A stretch of DNA of 24,594 nt from Flavobacteriaceae bacterium (GCA_016649785.1 JAENXB010000009.1:1-24594), one strand, 5' to 3'; numbered from the stretch's first letter, positions 13,727 through 22,082 are shown. The notes: generated by a model not told the origin, from the sequence alone. Made by a program: numbers and translations.

Positions 13727-13861
13727 ATGGGTAGAGGGGATAAAAAAACCAAACGAGGCAAAATTTCAATTGGAAGTTGGGGTCGGTTAAGACCAAAGAG
13801 AACCAAATTTAAAATAAAACCGACAACCATGGCAAATCAGTCAGAAAAGGAACTTAAATAG
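13727..13861 (+). CDS. 30S ribosomal protein THX
   Basis: A 44-residue basic protein beginning MGRGDKKTKRGKISIGSWGR. It matches the THX pattern known from Thermus (MGKGD, basic, RGKI, G-S/T-x-G, RP). THX sits in a cavity of the 30S head and stabilises it (family knowledge). Here the core covers residues 1-25 and a further 19 residues extend the C-terminus, where the Thermus protein stops. It is too short for most gene callers. It follows the 45-residue ORF by 5 nt. The recognition is by motif only but the match is strong. Confidence 0.85.
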   Translation: MGRGDKKTKRGKISIGSWGRLRPKRTKFKIKPTTMANQSEKELK

Positions 13862-13894
13862 GTTTTTTAAAGTTCAAATCCTTTCAAAAAAATC
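13860..13894. terminator. Possible bidirectional terminator after THX
   Basis: GG, a run of Ts and AAAG face CTTT, a run of As and TCC, making an imperfect hairpin with T-runs on either strand between the convergent THX and DNA-glycosylase genes. The mismatch near the base makes this uncertain. Confidence 0.35.
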
Positions 13895-14543
13895 CATTAT
13901 ATTGAAGTACCCTGAAATCAATTGTATTGAATTCAGGGTACTTCTTTTTCAAGGTTTTGTATAGTTTCATACTGCCGATAGCCCTATTGGCAGAGCCGGA
14001 AGGAGCTGTAAGGGAAACTGTTTTTATAATTCGTCCCTCCAGTAAAAACTGATAGATCCTTGGCACCTCGCCGGAAACCCCTTTTAGACTAATTTCCTCA
14101 GGGTGCTGCTTCAAATGTTTTCTGAAGAAATATTCAGGACCATTTTTACTGTTCCCGCCCGTAAACAGCAAAGTATCAATTTTAGGATGTTGCCTTAAAA
14201 TTTCTGTCATATTCCGCAACCTGACATTTTCCATTCCCAGATCAGAAGCATCTATTTTATCACGTTGGCTGCTTTGAACCACATCACAAATCCCGATCCC
14301 CCTTTTTATTAAAAACCTTTTTCGCTGCTCAATAGCTTCATTCGTGTTTTCAAATTTTAAATCCAAATCGAATAATTTATCCAATACCGGCCAGAGTAAT
14401 CCGTCCCTACTGCCATAGCAAAAATCCACATCGTTTACCTTTAATTCCCCGGTTGTAAATCTTGGTGGCGGCAAGGTGCCCACAATAAGTTTGGTAGCAT
14501 TCTCCGGAATAAAAGGTTCATAAGGATGAGTATGAAAAAACAT
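13884..14543 (-). CDS. Uracil-DNA-glycosylase superfamily protein
   Basis: A 219-residue cytoplasmic protein of the UDG fold that probably removes a deaminated or mispaired base from DNA. The first strand with the catalytic-loop position reads KLIVGTLPPPRF (18-29). FCYGSRDGLLWPVLDKLF (41-58) is the aromatic base-binding region seen in MUG and hypoxanthine-DNA glycosylases. GIGICDVVQSSQRDKIDASDL (82-102) is typical of the MUG/HDG branch, and the later DNA-intercalating loop reads LTAPSGSANRAIGS (178-191). The water-activating Asn or Asp of classical UDG is not evident in the first motif, as in the HDG branch. Substrate (uracil, hypoxanthine or other) is therefore open. It lies 20 nt behind the pyruvate carboxylase gene on the same strand and probably shares its transcript. 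Confidence 0.75.
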   Translation of the reverse strand: MFFHTHPYEPFIPENATKLIVGTLPPPRFTTGELKVNDVDFCYGSRDGLLWPVLDKLFDLDLKFENTNEAIEQRKRFLIKRGIGICDVVQSSQRDKIDASDLGMENVRLRNMTEILRQHPKIDTLLFTGGNSKNGPEYFFRKHLKQHPEEISLKGVSGEVPRIYQFLLEGRIIKTVSLTAPSGSANRAIGSMKLYKTLKKKYPEFNTIDFRVLQYNGFF

Positions 14544-14563
14544 GTGCCTTGTTTTTAAACTAT

Positions 14564-17500
14564 TTATTTCATGACAACTATCAAATCATCTGCAAATACC
14601 ATTTCTCCTTCTTTTAGCAAGACCCGATCAATTTCCCCATCAGCATGTGAAGTAATCGTGGTTTCCATTTTCATGGCTTCAATTATAAATAAAGGTTCAT
14701 TTTTTTTCACCTTTTGACCGGACTTCACCAACACCGAAGATAATGAACCCTGAAGGGAAGCGGATATTTCCTTTTCGTTATTTTTATCGAATTTTTGATG
14801 GGTTATTTTTTCAACTTTTATAGATTTATCCAGAATTTTCACAACGCGGGTTTGTCCGTTCACTTTAAAAAACACATCCACCAAACCATCCTCGTGGGCT
14901 TCACCTACAGATAAAAGTTGTATAAGCAAGGTTTTTCCTTTGTCCATTTCCACAATGATCTCTTCTCTGAGTTCCATTCCGTAGAAGAAATTTTTGGTAG
15001 GAATTTTAATGACATTGCCATGTTTTTCATGGTGATTAAGAGCATCGGTAAATACTTTTGGATACAATTTATAGGAAAGAAAATCGCTGATGTCCAGTTT
15101 CCTGTCCAATTTCTCATTGAAGATTCCCTGAAATTCAGCAAATTCTGCATCAAAATCGATTGGATCCATATGTTGGTTTGGTCTATCGGTATACGGCTTT
15201 TCATCCTTTAAAATAATTTTTTGGATTTTTTCAGGGAAACCGCCAACTGGCTGTCCCAGATCACCTCTAAAAAAACTTTTCACCGATTCCGGAAAGGAAA
15301 GGTTTTCACCATCTTCCAAAACATCTTGTACCGTCAGGTTATTACTGACAAGATATTGCGCCATATCACCCACCACTTTAGAGCTTGGTGTCACCTTGAT
15401 TATATCCCCAAAAAGGTCATTTACCTCACCATACATTTGGGTAATTTCAGTAAAGCGTTCGTTGATTCCTAATGATTCTGCCTGGGGTTTTAAATTGGAA
15501 TACTGCCCTCCCGGGATTTCATGCTGATAAACCTCAGCGGTACCGGCTTTAAGACCACTTTCGAAGGGATAATAATAACTTCGAACCGTCTCCCAATAAT
15601 TGGAATATTCATTTAACTTTTTCATATCAAAGTCCGGGGCACGGCTTTCAAATTTCATCATTTCCACAATAGAATTGAAATTTGGTTGTGAAGTAAGACC
15701 CGATAATCCACCCAGGGCAACATCCACAACGTCTACCCCAGCTTCAATTGCTTTAAGATAAGTTGCAGACTGAATGGATGAGGTATCATGAGTATGCAAA
15801 TGTATTGGGATATTGACATGTGATTTTAATGCTGAGATCAACTCTTGCGCAGCATAAGGTTTTAAGAGCCCTGCCATATCTTTTATTCCCAAAATATGAG
15901 CTCCGGCATCTTCCATTTGTTTTGCCAGTTGCAGGTAGTAATCAAGGGTATATTTTGTTCTTTTTGGATCTAAAATATCCCCTGTATAGCAAATAGAGGC
16001 TTCTGCAAGGCCATTGGTATTTTTACGAACCGACTTGATGCAAGGTTCAATAGATTTCATCCAGTTAAGGGAATCGAAAATACGGAAAACATCTATCCCA
16101 TTTTCAGAGGCCTCAGTGACAAATCTTTCGATGAGATTATCGGGATAAGCCTTATAACCTACGGCATTGGAACCCCTGATCAACATTTGCAGAAGCACAT
16201 TTGGCATCGCTTGTCGAAGCAACCGCAAACGTTCCCATGGATTTTCATGTAAAAACCGCAGGCAAACATCAAAGGTTGCGCCTCCCCATACTTCCATACT
16301 AAAAATGTTGGGATGGTTTTTCGCGAAGCCTTCAGCTACTTTCATCATATCATAAGTACGCATCCTTGTTGCCAGCAGGCTTTGGTGCGCATCACGCATT
16401 GTGGTATCTGTAAACTGAATTTTATTTTCATTCCGGAGCCATTGGGAAAATTTATCGGGACCCAATTCGGTTAATAAATCTTTAGTTCCCTTTGGATACT
16501 CTCCATATTCATCGAATTCCGGTACTTTGGGTAACAGGAATTTTTTAGTAGTATCTATTTCCTTTACATCCACATTTCCATTTACCGTGATATCGCCTAA
16601 AAAGCTCACCAATTTGGTTGCACGGTTTCTGGGCTCCCTGATCACAAAGAGTTCCGGATGGTTATTTATTAAATTCACGGTTGCCTGTCCTTCTCTGAAA
16701 ACTTCATTTTGAAGGATATTATCAAGAAAAGCCATATTGGTTTTCACGCCTCTTATCCTGAATTCGGCAAGGGCACGCCTCATTTTCCTGCAAGCTCCAT
16801 CAAGCGTCCTTGCGCTTGCGGAAACCTTTACCAACATGGAATCAAAAAATGGTGAAATGGTAACTCCCTGGTACACACTTCCTGCATCAAGCCTAATTCC
16901 AAAACCGGAAGCGCTTCTATAGGTTGTAATGGTTCCGTAATCGGGTTTAAAATCATTTTTGGGATCCTCTGTGGTTATCCTGCACTGAAGTGCATACCCA
17001 TTTATCCTGAGACTTTCCTGACTTTCAATTTTAATTTGTTTGTCGCTTAATTTATATCCACCAGCAATAAAAATTTGTGCTTTTACCAGGTCGATATTCG
17101 TAATAATCTCGGTTACTGTATGTTCTACCTGGATTCTCGGATTTACTTCAATAAAATATATATTTTCACCTTCCACCAAAAATTCCACTGTACCGATATT
17201 GTTGTAATCTACAGCCTTACAGATTTTAATGGCATATTCGTAAAGTTTCTCTTTGATCTTTTGATCGAGACCAAAAGCAGGTGCAAATTCAATTACTTTT
17301 TGATAGCGGCGTTGAACGGAACAGTCACGCTCAAAGAGGTGGACGATATTCCCGTGATTATCTGCAACAATCTGTATTTCGATATGTTTGGGATTCTCCA
17401 CAAATTTCTCAATAAAGAGCGTGTCGTCCCCAAATGCGTTTCCTGCTTCGCGCTTAGATTCTGGGAAGGCCGATTTTAATTGCTGGTTATCCCTAATTAC

Positions 17501-18013
17501 CCGCATTCCTCTGCCACCACCACCGGAAGCGGCTTTTAACATTAAAGGATAGCCTATTCTTTCAGCTTCCTCAAGGGCAATTTCCAGGGAAGTAAGGTCT
17601 TTTTGATTGCTTTCTATTACAGGAACATCACTGGCTACGGCAACTTCTTTTGCTTTTACCTTATCTCCCAAAGATCTTAATACTGAAACTTTTGGCCCAA
17701 TAAAAATGATCCCGTTTTCTTCACATTGTTTTGCGAACTCGGCATTTTCAGAAAGAAATCCATATCCGGGATGGATCGCGTCAACTTCATTTTTCTTCGC
17801 GATCTGAATAATTGCCTGAATATTCAAATAGGGTTTTAAAGGAGCGTTATCACTGCCAATCTGGTAAGATTCATCGGCTTTATATCGGTGAAGGGAATAC
17901 CTATCTTCAAAGGTATAGATCCCAACAGTTTTTAAGCCAATTTCTGTACAAGCCCGAAATATACGTATGGCAATTTCCCCTCTATTCGCAACTAAAACCT
18001 TTTTAATTTCCAT
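14564..18013 (-). CDS. pyc: Pyruvate carboxylase
   Basis: A 1149-residue biotin enzyme that carboxylates pyruvate to oxaloacetate with ATP and bicarbonate, an anaplerotic reaction. The biotin carboxylase domain (1-about 455) has VLVANRGEIAIRIFRA, the ATP-grasp glycine loop SGGGGRGMRVI (163-173) and FIEVNPRIQVEHTVTE (287-302). The carboxyltransferase domain (about 530-1000) has FTDTTMRDAHQSLLATR and the metal ligands HLHTHD (738-743). It also has the carbamylated lysine candidate Lys711 in ILGIKDMAG. The biotinyl domain ends the chain with EAMKMETTI, biotin on Lys1115. All three domains are in one polypeptide of normal length. A 406-bp gap precedes it. A DNA-glycosylase gene follows after 20 nt. 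Confidence 0.97.
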   Translation of the reverse strand: MEIKKVLVANRGEIAIRIFRACTEIGLKTVGIYTFEDRYSLHRYKADESYQIGSDNAPLKPYLNIQAIIQIAKKNEVDAIHPGYGFLSENAEFAKQCEENGIIFIGPKVSVLRSLGDKVKAKEVAVASDVPVIESNQKDLTSLEIALEEAERIGYPLMLKAASGGGGRGMRVIRDNQQLKSAFPESKREAGNAFGDDTLFIEKFVENPKHIEIQIVADNHGNIVHLFERDCSVQRRYQKVIEFAPAFGLDQKIKEKLYEYAIKICKAVDYNNIGTVEFLVEGENIYFIEVNPRIQVEHTVTEIITNIDLVKAQIFIAGGYKLSDKQIKIESQESLRINGYALQCRITTEDPKNDFKPDYGTITTYRSASGFGIRLDAGSVYQGVTISPFFDSMLVKVSASARTLDGACRKMRRALAEFRIRGVKTNMAFLDNILQNEVFREGQATVNLINNHPELFVIREPRNRATKLVSFLGDITVNGNVDVKEIDTTKKFLLPKVPEFDEYGEYPKGTKDLLTELGPDKFSQWLRNENKIQFTDTTMRDAHQSLLATRMRTYDMMKVAEGFAKNHPNIFSMEVWGGATFDVCLRFLHENPWERLRLLRQAMPNVLLQMLIRGSNAVGYKAYPDNLIERFVTEASENGIDVFRIFDSLNWMKSIEPCIKSVRKNTNGLAEASICYTGDILDPKRTKYTLDYYLQLAKQMEDAGAHILGIKDMAGLLKPYAAQELISALKSHVNIPIHLHTHDTSSIQSATYLKAIEAGVDVVDVALGGLSGLTSQPNFNSIVEMMKFESRAPDFDMKKLNEYSNYWETVRSYYYPFESGLKAGTAEVYQHEIPGGQYSNLKPQAESLGINERFTEITQMYGEVNDLFGDIIKVTPSSKVVGDMAQYLVSNNLTVQDVLEDGENLSFPESVKSFFRGDLGQPVGGFPEKIQKIILKDEKPYTDRPNQHMDPIDFDAEFAEFQGIFNEKLDRKLDISDFLSYKLYPKVFTDALNHHEKHGNVIKIPTKNFFYGMELREEIIVEMDKGKTLLIQLLSVGEAHEDGLVDVFFKVNGQTRVVKILDKSIKVEKITHQKFDKNNEKEISASLQGSLSSVLVKSGQKVKKNEPLFIIEAMKMETTITSHADGEIDRVLLKEGEMVFADDLIVVMK

Positions 18014-18419
18014 TTTTAAACTCCTTTTTCTATTAAACTTTTTCGGGTTGAAAGTTAATTAATTATTTATTGAATGAACCATCTTTAATGCTGTTTCGGA
18101 TTAATTAACAATTAAAGAAAAGCCCGTTAACTAACAGACTTAAAATTTAGGATAGTCAAAAAATTCCACATCAGACTTGTGAATAATTTAAAATTAACCG
18201 GTAATATTTTTGAGGTTTGCATTAGTATAATGGCAAGTACAGGTTTGTCAGGCCACAAAAGGACCAAAAACAGCTTTCTGCCCACAAGATCCTTGTAATT
18301 TAAGGCTTTATTCAGAATAAAAAAAAGCCCGAAATATTTGGACAATCAAGGCTGAAGGTTCATTTATTTTGAAAAATACCGATGCGTTTCTACAAATTTA
18401 CATCTCGATATTTTAAGTT
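18014..18419. other. 406-bp intergenic region, no gene seen
   Basis: This gap lies between pyc and yaaA, both leftward. It should hold the pyc promoter; the best candidate is TAACTTTC on the minus strand (18050-18057), one base off consensus. A small TTAATT/AATTAA hairpin lies at 18101-18115. Near 18302-18332, GGCTTTATTC can pair with GAAT, an A-run and AAGCC, possibly the yaaA terminator. An open frame of 72 codons on the minus strand (18127-18345) shows no recognisable protein features. Confidence 0.4.
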
Positions 18420-19181
18420 TTATCTCACAAATACCAATTCATTTTCTTTAGTGGAATCGTTTTCACTGAAGCGGTATCCTTCGTAGTCGAAACCTTTCAT
18501 GCCGTCAATGCTTTCGATATCTTTATCGATAATATAACGCACCATTGCCCCGCGGGCCTTTTTGGCGAAAAAACTGATTATTTTTAATTTTCCGTTCTTG
18601 AGATCCTTAAAAACAGGAGTGATCACGGGAACTTTCAATCGTTTTTTATCAATAGCCTTGAAATATTCATTACTGGCAAGGTTTATAAAAAGTTCGTCTT
18701 TTCGCAATTCATTATTAAGGGAATCGGTAATTTTTTTCTGCCAAACCCCATATAAATTCTCTTTTCTATCTATCCCAATAGAGGTTCCCATCTCTAATCT
18801 ATAAGGCTGGATAAGATCCAGGGGTTTTAATATTCCGTACATTCCTGATAAAATCCTTAAGGAATCCTGTAACCTCTCAAGTTTTTCTATTGGAATAGTA
18901 TAGGCATCCAGGCCTGTATATACGTCCCCATTAAAGGCGTAGATCGCCGGACGGGAATTTTCTTTGGTGTGCTCCTCTTCAAAAGTTTTATACCGCTCAT
19001 AGTTCAAAACGGCCAATTTGGAACTAATATCCATCAGATCCTGAAGTTTCTCCTTGGTTTGACGTTCCATTTTCCGGTTTATTTTGATGGCAAACTCCAG
19101 AAATTGCGGTTGTGTCCCACGGGATGTTGGTAATTTACTTTTGAAATCCAGGCTTTTAGCGGGTGATATAACGATTTTCAT
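18420..19181 (-). CDS. yaaA: YaaA family peroxide-stress protein
   Basis: A 253-residue cytoplasmic YaaA (DUF328/UPF0246) protein. In E. coli YaaA is induced by hydrogen peroxide, lowers free intracellular iron and binds DNA. The start at 19181 gives MKIVISPAKSLDF, the invariant N-terminus. The frame is open 48 codons further upstream, but that stretch runs into the palindromic element and is not coding. Family motifs include AIYAFNGDVYTGLDAYTI, LRILSGMYGILKPLDLIQPYRLEMGT, LINLASNEYFKAI, ITPVFKDLKNGKLKIISFFAKKARGAMVRYI and the C-terminal FDYEGYRFSENDST. Length is normal (about 250-260). It has its own promoter-like box and is separated from the RluD gene by 147 nt. Confidence 0.94.
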   Translation of the reverse strand: MKIVISPAKSLDFKSKLPTSRGTQPQFLEFAIKINRKMERQTKEKLQDLMDISSKLAVLNYERYKTFEEEHTKENSRPAIYAFNGDVYTGLDAYTIPIEKLERLQDSLRILSGMYGILKPLDLIQPYRLEMGTSIGIDRKENLYGVWQKKITDSLNNELRKDELFINLASNEYFKAIDKKRLKVPVITPVFKDLKNGKLKIISFFAKKARGAMVRYIIDKDIESIDGMKGFDYEGYRFSENDSTKENELVFVR

Positions 19182-19214
19182 ACTGCTGATTTTATTGATC
19201 AAATTGGAACCTCC

Positions 19215-19222
19215 CAAAAATA
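19215..19222 (-). promoter_or_regulatory. -7 box (TATTTTTG) of yaaA
   Basis: On the minus strand the sequence is TATTTTTG, an exact TAnnTTTG match, 33 nt before the chosen yaaA ATG. This supports the start at 19181. No -33 TTG is obvious. Confidence 0.5.
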
Positions 19223-19262
19223 TTAAAGCCACATGAAACCTGGAACTTTGGAAAAGTTGAAC

Positions 19263-19330
19263 TCTCCCGATTTTTCTCCGGGAAGCGACTGCCGAAAGCC
19301 CGACCCCAATTTTTATTGGGGGCACGCCCT
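19263..19330. repeat. GC-rich palindromic intergenic element
   Basis: Between RluD and yaaA lies a GC-rich block unlike its surroundings. It holds CCCCAAT, TTTT and ATTGGGG (19304-19321), and TCCCG with CGGGA (19265-19269 with 19279-19283). A central segment reads GGGCTTTCGGCAGTCGCTTC on the minus strand. Read leftward it begins GGGCGTGCCCCC right at the RluD stop codon. The layout resembles dispersed intergenic repeats I recall from Flavobacteriaceae genomes. No T-run follows either hairpin. Confidence 0.5.
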
Positions 19331-20384
19331 ACTCGTCTATAAAATCTTTTTGGTTTTTAGAATAATTCCTCCATTTTTCGATACAATCTGTCATATCCTG
19401 CGGAAGATCGGAATCAAAACTCATCCATTCTTTGGTTACGGGATGCACAAACCCGAGTGTTTTGGCGTGCAGGGCCTGTCTTGGCAATAATTTAAAACAG
19501 TTATCCACAAACTGCTTGTATTTTGTAAAAGTGGTGCCCTTTAAAATTCTCTCGCCTCCGTAGCGCTCGTCGTTAAACAAGGTGTGGCCAATATGTTTCA
19601 TATGCACACGGATCTGGTGTGTTCTTCCGGTTTCAAGTTTACAGGAAACCAATGTGACATAACCAAACCTTTCCAATACCGTATAATGCGTAACTGCCGG
19701 CTTGCCTTGATCTTCATTGTCTCCAATGTAAACGGTATTTTGAAGCCTGTTTTTTGGGTGGCGGCCAATATTTCCTTCTATAATGCCTTCCTCTGCTTCA
19801 ACATTTCCCCAAACCAGGGCGACATATTCCCGCGAACTGGTTTTATTAAAAAATTGTTTGGAAAGCTGTGTCATGGCTGTTTCGGTTTTGGCGATCACCA
19901 ACAATCCACTGGTGTCCTTGTCTATTCGATGTACCAATCCGGGTCGCTCACTGCTGTTATTGGGCAAATTATCAATATGATATATCAGGGCGTTTATAAG
20001 AGTTCCGCTGTAATTTCCGTGTCCGGGATGCACCACCATACCTGCAGTTTTATTGACTATCAGGAGAGAATCATCTTCATAAACAATATTCAGGGGGATA
20101 TTTTCCGGGGCGAGCAGGAACTCATAAGGCGGATGTTCAAACATCACCTGCACCACATCTCCGGGCTTTACCTTGTAATTGGATTTAACGGCCACATTGT
20201 TTACCAGGATATTCCCTTCTTTTGCAGCCTTTTGTATTTTGTTCCGAATCGCATTTTCAATGTAATTCATCAAATATTTATCTACCCGAAGCGGTTGTTG
20301 TCCCTTATCGGCTATAAATTTATGATGTTCATAAAGTTCGTCATCCTGAATTTCCAATTCGGGATCTATATTAGAATTCGTCAT
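19329..20384 (-). CDS. RluD-type 23S rRNA pseudouridine synthase
   Basis: A 351-residue RluA/RluD-family enzyme that isomerises uridines to pseudouridine in 23S rRNA. The start at 20384 (MTNSNIDPELEIQDDELYEHH) is preferred: an AAGGA-like site lies 6 nt before it and overlap with the upstream gene is only 14 nt. Other in-frame ATGs exist at 20399, 20411 and 20435. An S4-like RNA-binding domain (LRVDKYLMNYIENAIRNKIQ to VKPGDVV, about 32-78) precedes the catalytic domain. The catalytic motif is PGLVHRIDKDTSGLLVIAK with Asp155 in the chosen numbering. KLETGRTHQIRVHMKHIGHTL and GFVHPVTKEWMSFDSDLP complete the family pattern. Which uridines are modified is not determined; RluD (helix 69) is the likely counterpart. 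It is co-transcribed with the PASTA gene upstream. Confidence 0.92.
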   Translation of the reverse strand: MTNSNIDPELEIQDDELYEHHKFIADKGQQPLRVDKYLMNYIENAIRNKIQKAAKEGNILVNNVAVKSNYKVKPGDVVQVMFEHPPYEFLLAPENIPLNIVYEDDSLLIVNKTAGMVVHPGHGNYSGTLINALIYHIDNLPNNSSERPGLVHRIDKDTSGLLVIAKTETAMTQLSKQFFNKTSSREYVALVWGNVEAEEGIIEGNIGRHPKNRLQNTVYIGDNEDQGKPAVTHYTVLERFGYVTLVSCKLETGRTHQIRVHMKHIGHTLFNDERYGGERILKGTTFTKYKQFVDNCFKLLPRQALHAKTLGFVHPVTKEWMSFDSDLPQDMTDCIEKWRNYSKNQKDFIDE

Positions 20385-21003
20385 CGTTTCCTTTTTCATT
20401 TTTGTATTCATCAACCTGTAACGTATCTGCTTCATTTAAATCTCCGGAATATTGTCCGGAGCCGTCTCCCAGTACAAGATCTATTACCGAGGTTTTCATA
20501 AGTTCGTCCCCGGGTTCTATCAATTTTCCCTTATGCCTCAATTCCAGTACCGCATCTTTTGCGATATCCGGTTTATAGGTAACATCCCCAATTTCAAACC
20601 CAAGCGAGCGCAAGGTAGGTTCTACCTGCCTTCGGGTTCTTCGTATCATATCCGGCAAAGCAATTTTGCGAAATCCGGATGGGTTTAGGGTGAGGTATAA
20701 CTTCCGGTTTTCTTTTACAAATTTTCCTGGTGCCGGCACCTGATCTATCACCGCATATTTAGGATAATCCGGATTGTAATTGGCAGAATCCATAATTTCA
20801 TATTGCAAATGCATTTCATCCAACTGGTCTTCTACAGCGCCCAAAGATAACATTGAAAGATTTGGAACCTCAATTCGCTGATCGTGATTTGTTGAAATTT
20901 TTAACCATTTCAATGTTAAAAAAGCAATTACAATTATTGCTAAAAAGGCTAAAACCAATTGGATTAAAAAGGTTTTGCTAAAAATAAATTTAAATAGGCC
21001 CAT
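20371..21003 (-). CDS. Membrane-anchored PASTA-domain protein
   Basis: A 210-residue inner-membrane protein. Residues 11-33 form one transmembrane helix (TFLIQLVLAFLAIIVIAFLTL), short inside and long outside. The periplasmic part has two PASTA-like modules, about 44-107 (IEVPNLSMLSLGAVEDQLDE ... VIDQVPAPGKFVKENRKLYLTL) and 113-180. An acidic tail ends in NDDEF. PASTA modules bind peptidoglycan fragments in Ser/Thr kinases and PBPs; here there is no kinase domain. The ATG at 21003 (MGLFKFIFSK) is chosen over one 17 codons upstream because a promoter box lies between them. The RluD gene overlaps its end by 14 nt. It is divergent from ddl, fitting a cell-wall role, which is inference. Confidence 0.85.
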   Translation of the reverse strand: MGLFKFIFSKTFLIQLVLAFLAIIVIAFLTLKWLKISTNHDQRIEVPNLSMLSLGAVEDQLDEMHLQYEIMDSANYNPDYPKYAVIDQVPAPGKFVKENRKLYLTLNPSGFRKIALPDMIRRTRRQVEPTLRSLGFEIGDVTYKPDIAKDAVLELRHKGKLIEPGDELMKTSVIDLVLGDGSGQYSGDLNEADTLQVDEYKNEKGNDDEF

Positions 21004-21020
21004 AGATATTTTATAATGTG

Positions 21021-21028
21021 CAAAGATA
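21021..21028 (-). promoter_or_regulatory. -7 box (TATCTTTG) of the PASTA-RluD unit
   Basis: On the minus strand TATCTTTG matches TAnnTTTG exactly, 17 nt before the ATG at 21003. It rules out the longer PASTA frame starting at 21054 for transcripts from this promoter. No -33 TTG is seen. Confidence 0.55.
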
Positions 21029-21043
21029 TAAAAACGCGGGGAT

Positions 21044-21075
21044 TTTGGTAGCACCCCGGAATAGTCATATTTTTG
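21044..21075 (+). promoter_or_regulatory. Promoter of ddl
   Basis: TTTG at 21044-21047 and TATTTTTG at 21068-21075 are separated by 20 nt, an excellent Bacteroidota promoter. It lies 29 nt before the ddl ATG and back to back with the PASTA promoter box, the two -7 boxes being 39 bp apart. Confidence 0.7.
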
Positions 21076-21104
21076 TTAACGCAAATCTGCCCTGAATATT
21101 TAAT

Positions 21105-22082
21105 ATGAAGAAAAAAATTGCCATCGCCATGGGGGGATATTCCAGCGAATATCGCATCTCCATCAACAGCGGAAACGTAGTTTACAAAAATCTTGACCGT
21201 ACTGTTTATGAGCCCTACCGGGTGCATATCATGCAAAAGGAATGGTTTGTTGTGGCTGATGATGATACGCCTTATCCTATAAACAAGAGTAATTTTACGG
21301 TAAAAATAGGCGGAAAAGTCATCGTTTTTGATTGTGTTTTTAATACCATTCACGGAACTCCCGGCGAAAATGGTCTTTTACAGGCCTATTTAAATTTGGT
21401 TGGAATTCCACAAACTTCCTGCGGATTTTACCAGGCTGCACTTACTTTTAACAAACGCGATTTGATAAGTGTCCTGAAACCCTACGGAATTAAAACTGCT
21501 GTTAATTATTTTTTGGATAAAGGTGATGAAGTGAATGCTGATGAGATCGTGAAAAAGGTTGGATTGCCGTGTTTTGTTAAAGCAAACAAGGCCGGTAGCA
21601 GTTTTGGAATTAGCAAGGTCAAGACACTTGAAGAAATAGAGCCGGCAGTGAAGGTGTCTTTTAAGGAGGATGATGAAGTGATTATCGAATCTTTTTTGGA
21701 TGGTATCGAAGTTTCTGTTGGGGTTATTACTTACAAAGGAAAAATCCTGGCTTTGCCGGTTACCGAAATAGTTTCGGAAAATGAATTTTTTGATTACGAA
21801 GCAAAATATTTGGGTAAATCCCAGGAGATCACACCTGCAAGAATTTCAAAAGAACAAACAAAAAAAGTTCAGGAAATCTCAAAGATGATCTATTCAAAAT
21901 TAAAAATGAAAGGTTTTACCAGGTCTGAATTTATCTTTCACAACAACGAGCCGCATTTTATTGAAATAAATACCACGCCCGGATTAAGTGAAGCCAGCAT
22001 TTTACCTCAACAGGCAATAAAGGCCGGAATAAGTTTAAAGGATCTGTTCGGAAGCGCAATTGAAACGGCAGTATCGTCCTAA
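21105..22082 (+). CDS. ddl: D-alanine--D-alanine ligase
   Basis: A 325-residue ATP-grasp ligase that makes the D-Ala-D-Ala dipeptide for peptidoglycan. The N-terminal IAIAMGGYSSEYRISINSG (5-23) is a variant of the usual GG.S.E..VS motif. HGTPGENGLLQAYL (83-96) is the conserved H-G-x-x-G-E-[DN]-G box. CFVKANKAGSSFGISKV is the ATP-binding loop, and EINTTPGLSEASILPQQ (287-303) holds metal ligands and the closing motif. In place of the usual Y in the D-Ala/D-Lac-determining region there is FDYEAKYLGKSQEITPA, consistent with D-Ala specificity. Length is normal. The gene is transcribed divergently from the PASTA protein and is followed by coaD after a structured 177-nt gap. Confidence 0.95.
   Translation: MKKKIAIAMGGYSSEYRISINSGNVVYKNLDRTVYEPYRVHIMQKEWFVVADDDTPYPINKSNFTVKIGGKVIVFDCVFNTIHGTPGENGLLQAYLNLVGIPQTSCGFYQAALTFNKRDLISVLKPYGIKTAVNYFLDKGDEVNADEIVKKVGLPCFVKANKAGSSFGISKVKTLEEIEPAVKVSFKEDDEVIIESFLDGIEVSVGVITYKGKILALPVTEIVSENEFFDYEAKYLGKSQEITPARISKEQTKKVQEISKMIYSKLKMKGFTRSEFIFHNNEPHFIEINTTPGLSEASILPQQAIKAGISLKDLFGSAIETAVSS

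Noticed and set aside
18127..18345. 72-codon open frame on the minus strand between pyc and yaaA
   Set aside because: No family motif, odd composition and no good start context; the region is AT-rich and frames of this length arise by chance.
19182..19325. 48-codon N-terminal extension of YaaA
   Set aside because: YaaA proteins begin MKIVISPAK; the extension translates the palindromic element and lies upstream of the likely promoter box.
19584..20501. 305-codon rightward open frame opposite the RluD gene
   Set aside because: It is the antisense shadow of a clear pseudouridine synthase gene; its translation has no recognisable domain.
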